From CAYYDH01 sp964470615 (GTDB taxonomy: Bacteria > Patescibacteriota > Minisyncoccia > Minisyncoccales > GWA2-38-27): a stretch of DNA of 18,168 bases. Positions 13,584-18,168 of this stretch are shown in pieces. Under the pieces are notes generated by a model. That model saw nothing but the letters and a program-made list of their open reading frames with translations, made no database searches and was not told the DNA's origin. Each line of letters opens with the position of its first letter. The stretch's first letter is position 1. A program made the position numbers and the translations under genes. The stretch covers positions 1-18,168 of the forward strand of contig CAYYDH010000008.1 in NCBI GenBank assembly GCA_964470615.1, read 5' to 3'.

Positions 13584-15197
13584 TTAACGAATTTCTTCTT
13601 TTTTCTCTTTTAAGAAGTATCTCCACCTCTCAAGGAATTCTACGAAGACCAGAAAGGGCATGTCTATTAAAGCGTTGAAGAAAGCTGCAATTGCGTTGTA
13701 TCTCTTCCACTTGTTAGACAGCCAGCGTCCCAAGCTTGCAACCGGAAGCAGTAAAATATCAAAAACGAAGCCAAAGAATCCATCATCCTTTTCTTCAATG
13801 GTCAGTTCTTGAGCTCTTTTTCTGATTGCTAATCCGGCGAAGACGATTAAAGCCACGAAGACAATATTTATCACAACCGAAGTAGGCGGGAAGCCAGCCA
13901 GCTCAAAGATCCAGAAGATAAAGCCGAAGGAGATTAAAGCTCCCAGTAAGTAAATGAGGCTTATTATAGAGCGGGTTATTAGGCCCCTTCTTTTTGCTGC
14001 TTTTACCTCATAGATGTCTTTCTTTTCTGTTTGGTAAACGATTTTCATTGTCTCTAAGACAACTACCTGGAGGTTGTTCTTTGGAGGAAGTTTTATTGTT
14101 TCTGTTAAAAGATACATCAATATGGTGGGACCGGCTATATCAACAAGGATTGTGATCGGGGAGAAAGATCCGGTTATAAGCTTGGCAAGAGGAATTTCCA
14201 GAACGAGAAGAGAAAGGGAGTTTGAAAGCAATATGGAAAGAGTGGAATATGTGGCAGCTCGCGATAGTCGGGATTTCAAAGTAGACAGTCTTTTGGCGTA
14301 ATTTTTCTTTATTAGAACTTCAAGCTTTTCAGGATGGGATAAAAATTCTTCCAATTGAGAAGGGTTTTCTTCTGAAAGAACGTCGCCCAAAAGAAGATAA
14401 GGCGTGTCGTATTTTTCGCAGATGGCGTAAAACTTTTTGCCTAAAGGATGCGTCAGGTCTTTTTCTATATCTCCCCATATTTCATAAATGCTTTTTGTCA
14501 TTTCCGAAAGCCAGTCTGCATCGGCGGTTTTCCAGGCAGGAAACTTATATTTCAAAAGATTATAACTGATAATTGGTCGGTCCAGTTTAGAAAGGGCTTG
14601 TTGGACCGCAACGTAGGTTTGAATGTTTTTCTCTTCCTCTGATATTTTTATCTTTGAAACAACTCCTTCGTATACGGATATCCGTTCTTTCATTAATTCA
14701 AACATGAAATCAATCAGGGCTTGTTCTTTGATAAAGGGACTGATAGTTTCTTCTATCTCGCAGGCAGCAACTTCTAAAATCCAGTTAAAAAGCTGCAGCT
14801 TTTTTCTGCCGCTTGGGTTAGGCGGGCTGTTTTTAAGAATAAAAGCATATTTGTTAATCACTGCCTGAACATCAGCTATCTTTGTTTCTGGGATCTTGTC
14901 ATTGGAAAAGTGTCCTCCTCGGATTAGTTCTAGAACTAAAGATTCGGCAATGTTTTCCGAAGAGGAATTAGTCATTTCCAAAAACCGCCTTTTCAGCTTC
15001 CTGATAATGGCGCTTCGGCGCATCAGGTGCTCTTCTTTCCAGTCAACAATCGTTCTTATCTTTTCATAAAAAGCAGCTATCTTTGATGCGACTTCGTCAA
15101 CGTGAATAGTTGCAACTCCCTCTTGGGGCTGGAGCGATTTTGCCCAAAGCTGGTATTGGGATATCAGTTTTCTCGTACTGAGAGATAACTCTGCCAT
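13584..15197 (-). CDS. Conserved-looking membrane protein of unknown function, helical soluble N-terminal half
   Basis: I do not recognise a named family. The protein has 537 residues. The first ~310 are soluble, mostly helical and charged, without a signal peptide. Hydrophobic spans follow at about 318-338, 345-364, 409-431 and 438-458, with two weaker stretches at 474-491 and 503-522. The first two form a close pair; a charged ~45-residue segment with K-x-A-K-R-R separates them from the second pair. No catalytic signature, cysteine cluster or nucleotide-binding loop is visible. The C-terminus is strongly basic and acidic (KEKKEEIR). The ATG lies seven bases downstream of thrS, so it should be co-transcribed with dnaE and thrS. 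The gap of 43 bases to the next gene is the largest on this strand apart from the one before miaB. Confidence 0.75.
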   Translation of the reverse strand: MAELSLSTRKLISQYQLWAKSLQPQEGVATIHVDEVASKIAAFYEKIRTIVDWKEEHLMRRSAIIRKLKRRFLEMTNSSSENIAESLVLELIRGGHFSNDKIPETKIADVQAVINKYAFILKNSPPNPSGRKKLQLFNWILEVAACEIEETISPFIKEQALIDFMFELMKERISVYEGVVSKIKISEEEKNIQTYVAVQQALSKLDRPIISYNLLKYKFPAWKTADADWLSEMTKSIYEIWGDIEKDLTHPLGKKFYAICEKYDTPYLLLGDVLSEENPSQLEEFLSHPEKLEVLIKKNYAKRLSTLKSRLSRAATYSTLSILLSNSLSLLVLEIPLAKLITGSFSPITILVDIAGPTILMYLLTETIKLPPKNNLQVVVLETMKIVYQTEKKDIYEVKAAKRRGLITRSIISLIYLLGALISFGFIFWIFELAGFPPTSVVINIVFVALIVFAGLAIRKRAQELTIEEKDDGFFGFVFDILLLPVASLGRWLSNKWKRYNAIAAFFNALIDMPFLVFVEFLERWRYFLKEKKEEIR

Positions 15198-15204
15198 AGT
15201 TGTT

Positions 15205-16941
15205 TTATTTTTTATCCCTTATCTCGTTCTTTACCTTTGAGATAAACTCTTCTAATTTTACAACTTCAACTTTATCGCTTTTCCTTTCTCTGATGCTCAC
15301 AGAGCCTGATTTGATTTCTTTTTCTCCGACGACTAAAAGATAAGGAATCTTTTGGATTTGCCCTTCGCGTATTTTCTTAGAAACTGTTTCAGCTTCTATT
15401 TTTGCTTCAGCACGGATTCCCGCCTCAATTAGTTTGTTTTTGATTAAATCGGCGTAAGAACGGTGTTCGTTGCCGACTGGGATAACCCAAGCTTGGGAAG
15501 GGGACAGCCAAACAGGCAGGGCGCCCTCGTGGCGTTCAAGCAAGAAAGCTAAAACCCTTTCAATCGCGCCGATTGATGAACGATGAATAACAATAGGTTC
15601 TTTTTTCAGGCCGTCTTTATCAACGTATTCGAGCTTGAATCTTTTTGGCGCAACAAAATCATATTGGACAGTAAAGGCGGTATCTTCTTTGCCGGCAAAG
15701 TTCTTCATCTGGATGTCTATTTTAGGGCCGTAAAAAGCCGCTTCTTTTTCTACTTCAAAGAAGGGAGCGTTTCGTTTCTTCAAAACAGAGCGTAGTATGT
15801 CTTCGGCAAAGTCCCAGGCCTTGTCGTCTTTGTAATATTTCTTCTTATCTTTTCGGTCTCCCAAAGAAAGGCGATAGCGGAAATCAGTGCCTTTTCTAAA
15901 ACCTAGAGCCGCAGAGGCGTATTCTATTAAATCCAAGGTTTTGTTTATTTCTTCCAGAGCTTTCTCTTTCTGGCAGATTATGTGTGCGTCAGCTAAGCAG
16001 AAGTATCTTACCCTGATTAAGCCGCTAAGCTCGCCCGACTTTTCATAGCGGAACTGTTTTGCCAACTCTGCGATTCTGAACGGCAGTTCTTTGTACGACC
16101 TTGGCTGGCTGAGATAGATTTGGTAGTGATGCGGGCAAGTCATGGGCCGTAGGATAAGCTCTTCTTCGTCTATTTTCATTACCGGGTACATTGAGTCCTT
16201 GTAATAAGGGTAGTGGCCGGAGATTTTGTATAAATCTACTTTGGCAAGATCGGGCGTGTAAACGTGTTTATACCCCCGTTTTATTTCTTCTTCAACCACA
16301 AACTTTTCCAGTTCTCTTCTGATAATAGAGCCTTTTTCAGTGAAAAGCGGTAACCCTTTGCCGACTAAATCGGAGAAAATAAATAGATCAAGCTTTTTGC
16401 CTAGAACTCGGTGGTCTCGTTTTTCAGCTTCGGTCTGAAACTTAAGATATTCATCTAGTTCTTTTTTAGTGTTAAAGGCCAATCCGTAGACTCTAGTAAG
16501 CATTTTATTCTTTTCGTTTCCCTTCCAGTAAGCGCCGGCTATTTTGGTTAGCCTGAAGGCGTCAGCTGGTATGTCTTTTCCCGATTTGACATGAGGACCT
16601 TTGCAAAGGTCAACAAATCCGTTTGATTCATAAGTTGAAACTTTTTTTTCTTTAAGGTCTTTTATCAATTCCAGCTTGTATGTTTGGCCCTTGAAGGCCC
16701 TTTTTGCGTCCTTGGCTGCGATAAGCTTTTTCTTGAAAGAAACTTTATTCTCCAGAATTTCCTTCATTTTGTCTTCAATCTTTCTTAAGTCCTCCGGTCG
16801 GACAGGTTTCTTAAATTCAAAATCATAATAAAAGCCGTTTTCAATTGCCGGGCCGATGCCGAACTTTGTTCCTGGGAACAATTGCTGAACGGCAGCAGCT
16901 AAGACGTGCGATAGCGAATGACGAACAGTTTCTATTTTCAT
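15205..16941 (-). CDS. thrS: Threonyl-tRNA synthetase without TGS domain
   Basis: Charges tRNA-Thr. It has 578 residues against about 640 in E. coli, because the N-terminal TGS domain is missing: the protein starts straight at the editing domain (H8-S-L-S-H12, and DLCKGPH at 111-117). The SAD and class II catalytic domain follow, with zinc ligands C269 (RPMTCPHH), H320 (DAH) and H453 (VIHRSS), and motif 2 around FRYEKSGELSGLIRVR. Where most ThrRS read TQDDAH, this one reads CLADAH (315-320), so the Gln equivalent to E. coli Gln381 is Leu316; the substrate-binding Asp (D318) remains. The C-terminal anticodon-binding domain begins near SPSQAWVIPVGNEH. Seven bases separate it from dnaE upstream and seven from the membrane-protein gene downstream. 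Confidence 0.95.
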   Translation of the reverse strand: MKIETVRHSLSHVLAAAVQQLFPGTKFGIGPAIENGFYYDFEFKKPVRPEDLRKIEDKMKEILENKVSFKKKLIAAKDAKRAFKGQTYKLELIKDLKEKKVSTYESNGFVDLCKGPHVKSGKDIPADAFRLTKIAGAYWKGNEKNKMLTRVYGLAFNTKKELDEYLKFQTEAEKRDHRVLGKKLDLFIFSDLVGKGLPLFTEKGSIIRRELEKFVVEEEIKRGYKHVYTPDLAKVDLYKISGHYPYYKDSMYPVMKIDEEELILRPMTCPHHYQIYLSQPRSYKELPFRIAELAKQFRYEKSGELSGLIRVRYFCLADAHIICQKEKALEEINKTLDLIEYASAALGFRKGTDFRYRLSLGDRKDKKKYYKDDKAWDFAEDILRSVLKKRNAPFFEVEKEAAFYGPKIDIQMKNFAGKEDTAFTVQYDFVAPKRFKLEYVDKDGLKKEPIVIHRSSIGAIERVLAFLLERHEGALPVWLSPSQAWVIPVGNEHRSYADLIKNKLIEAGIRAEAKIEAETVSKKIREGQIQKIPYLLVVGEKEIKSGSVSIRERKSDKVEVVKLEEFISKVKNEIRDKK

Positions 16942-16948
16942 AATATTT

Positions 16949-18168
16949 TTAGTTGATATAAATTTTATCTTTAGGAACTAATATTTCTTCTACTTCATCG
17001 GCCACAACTTTTAGTTCTCCGCCTCGGTTGTCCACTCGGCCAGCCACGAAAACAATCTTGTTTTCCTGGAAAACGACTGGGTTCTTATCAATAGTCGAGG
17101 GGAAGACCACAATCTCTGTTTTAGCAGTTAAATCCTCCAACTTCAAGAAGAGCATTGGTCGGCCGGATTTAGTTATTATTTTCTTAATATTATCAATAAT
17201 CCCACCGATAATCACTCTTTTATTGACTAGATTTTCGCTGATTTCGTTTATCGGCAGGGTTTTTGTTTGGAAAATCTTCTTATAATCATTTAGAGGATGA
17301 GAACTGACGTAAAGCCCCAAAAGCTCCTTTTCCCATGTCAGTTTTTCAAAAGTGCTGGCCGGGGGACTGGCAGCCAGTTTAATATTATTATCTTCGCCAG
17401 ATGATCCGAATAATCCTATTTGACCGTTGGCTTTGTTTTTCTGGTTTTCCCGGGCCTGCTCAAGGATTTTTTCCAGATTGCTTAAAAGCTGGCTTCTTTC
17501 TCCAAGATTGTCAAAAACCCCGGCTTTTATCATGCTCTCCATTGATTTCTTATTCAGGTCTTTGGAGTTGATGCGGTTTATGAAGTCGCCGATGGAAGCA
17601 AAGGAACCTGCTTTTTTTCTTTCTTCTACAATAGCATCGATTACTCCTTCGCCAACGTTTTTAATAGCCAGCATTCCAAAGCGGATTTTGTTTTGGCTAG
17701 GTACGACAGTAAAGTTTTTTAAGCTTTCATTGATGTCTGGGGGCAAAACCTCAATGCCCATCTTTTTGCATTCATCTATTAGAACAGCGATTCTTTCAAC
17801 GTCAACTTTCTCTGAAGTCAGAAGCGAGGCCATAAACTCCACTGGGTAATGGGTTTTCAAGTAGGCGGTTTGGTAGGCAATCATGGCATAGGCGCAGCTG
17901 TGGGATTTGTTGAAGCCGTAATTGGCAAAAGGCAGAATCCATTCCCATATTTCCTTGGCCATGCTTTTTTTTATTCCGTTTTTTTCAGCACCGCTAATGA
18001 ACTTTTCCTCCTGAGCGTGAAGTAGCTCCTTTATTTTCTTACCGACCGCCTTTCTCAGAACGTCAGCTTCGCCTAAGGTAAAGCCGCCGATTTCCTGCGC
18101 TACCTTCATTAATTGTTCTTGGTAGAGGATTATCCCGTAAGTGTTTTCCAAGATAGGTTGAAGCTTGG
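16949..18168 (-). CDS. dnaE: DNA polymerase III subunit alpha, C-terminal part (5' end outside window)
   Basis: Replicative polymerase. The frame is open to the right edge; residues before ENTYGIILYQEQ (KLQPIL) fit the family, so no start lies here. About 405 residues are visible. First is the end of the fingers region: ETYGI-type IILYQEQLM, GFTLGEADVLRKAVGKK, and the nucleotide-binding FNKSHSCAYAMIAYQTAYLK. Then comes the tandem helix-hairpin-helix region with IRFGMLAIKNVGEGVIDAI. After a short linker (GLFGSSGEDN), WEKELLGLYVSSHPL leads into the OB-fold domain, about residues 300-385 of this part. The protein stops soon after that domain, with no obvious tau-binding extension. The catalytic aspartates of the palm lie outside the window. 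dnaE is the first known gene of a dnaE-thrS-membrane-protein unit. Confidence 0.95.
   Translation of the reverse strand, partial: KLQPILENTYGIILYQEQLMKVAQEIGGFTLGEADVLRKAVGKKIKELLHAQEEKFISGAEKNGIKKSMAKEIWEWILPFANYGFNKSHSCAYAMIAYQTAYLKTHYPVEFMASLLTSEKVDVERIAVLIDECKKMGIEVLPPDINESLKNFTVVPSQNKIRFGMLAIKNVGEGVIDAIVEERKKAGSFASIGDFINRINSKDLNKKSMESMIKAGVFDNLGERSQLLSNLEKILEQARENQKNKANGQIGLFGSSGEDNNIKLAASPPASTFEKLTWEKELLGLYVSSHPLNDYKKIFQTKTLPINEISENLVNKRVIIGGIIDNIKKIITKSGRPMLFLKLEDLTAKTEIVVFPSTIDKNPVVFQENKIVFVAGRVDNRGGELKVVADEVEEILVPKDKIYIN

Noticed and set aside
17427..17849. Plus-strand open frame of 140 codons opposite dnaE
   Set aside because: Antisense to the conserved polymerase III alpha sequence; composition is that of a mirror frame, with no recognisable domain.
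1..18168. CRISPR arrays, insertion sequences, prophage genes, tRNA or rRNA genes
   Set aside because: I saw no regularly spaced repeats, transposase-like proteins, terminal inverted repeats, cloverleaf-like sequences or rRNA segments while reading both strands.

Overview
This window most likely comes from a Patescibacteria (Candidate Phyla Radiation, CPR) genome, probably of the Parcubacteria group. The reasoning rests on gene content and protein style: a single-subunit, mitochondrial-type PheRS, a double-length ThyX, a ThrRS without its N-terminal TGS domain, a secreted protein that looks like the DUF5667 family, very tight gene packing, and almost no Shine-Dalgarno sequences. I could not run a search, so the phylum is an inference.

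Layout. Bases 1-1200 hold the end of pyrF and a complete pyrE (late UMP synthesis). They are clearly richer in G+C than the rest, have the only classical AGGAGG ribosome binding site, and end at a strong terminator. Bases 1199-1421 hold a small promoter-(broken gene)-terminator unit with a frameshifted remnant resembling the end of a PEP-synthase ATP-binding domain. From 1448 a plus-strand block runs to 10197: pheS, gyrB, then (after a near-consensus internal promoter with a hairpin at the predicted mRNA 5' end) secE, nusG, rplK, a dCMP deaminase, tmk, thyX and gatB. The last genes are spaced by 2-5 bases or overlap. The deaminase, ThyX and Tmk make a coherent dCMP to dUMP to dTMP to dTDP route, placed downstream of transcription, secretion and translation genes.

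At 10197/10204 gatB meets the minus-strand block head-on over an AT-only hairpin that contains both stop codons. On the minus strand, read from right to left, are dnaE (3' part only), thrS and a 537-residue membrane protein of unknown function, separated by 7-base gaps. Next comes a secreted protein with DUF5667-like, Kazal and Kunitz-like regions, then a terminator overlapping a candidate miaB promoter, then miaB and miaA. MiaA and MiaB act one after the other to make the ms2i6A37 tRNA modification.

The observations most worth following are: the PheRS with catalytic and FDX-ACB domains in one chain and no pheT beside it; the tandem ThyX in which the signature motif is divided between the two halves; the Kazal/Kunitz-like secreted protein; repeated promoter geometry predicting leaderless mRNAs; and the frameshifted micro-gene at 1234-1390. 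I saw no CRISPR array, insertion sequence, tRNA or rRNA gene.
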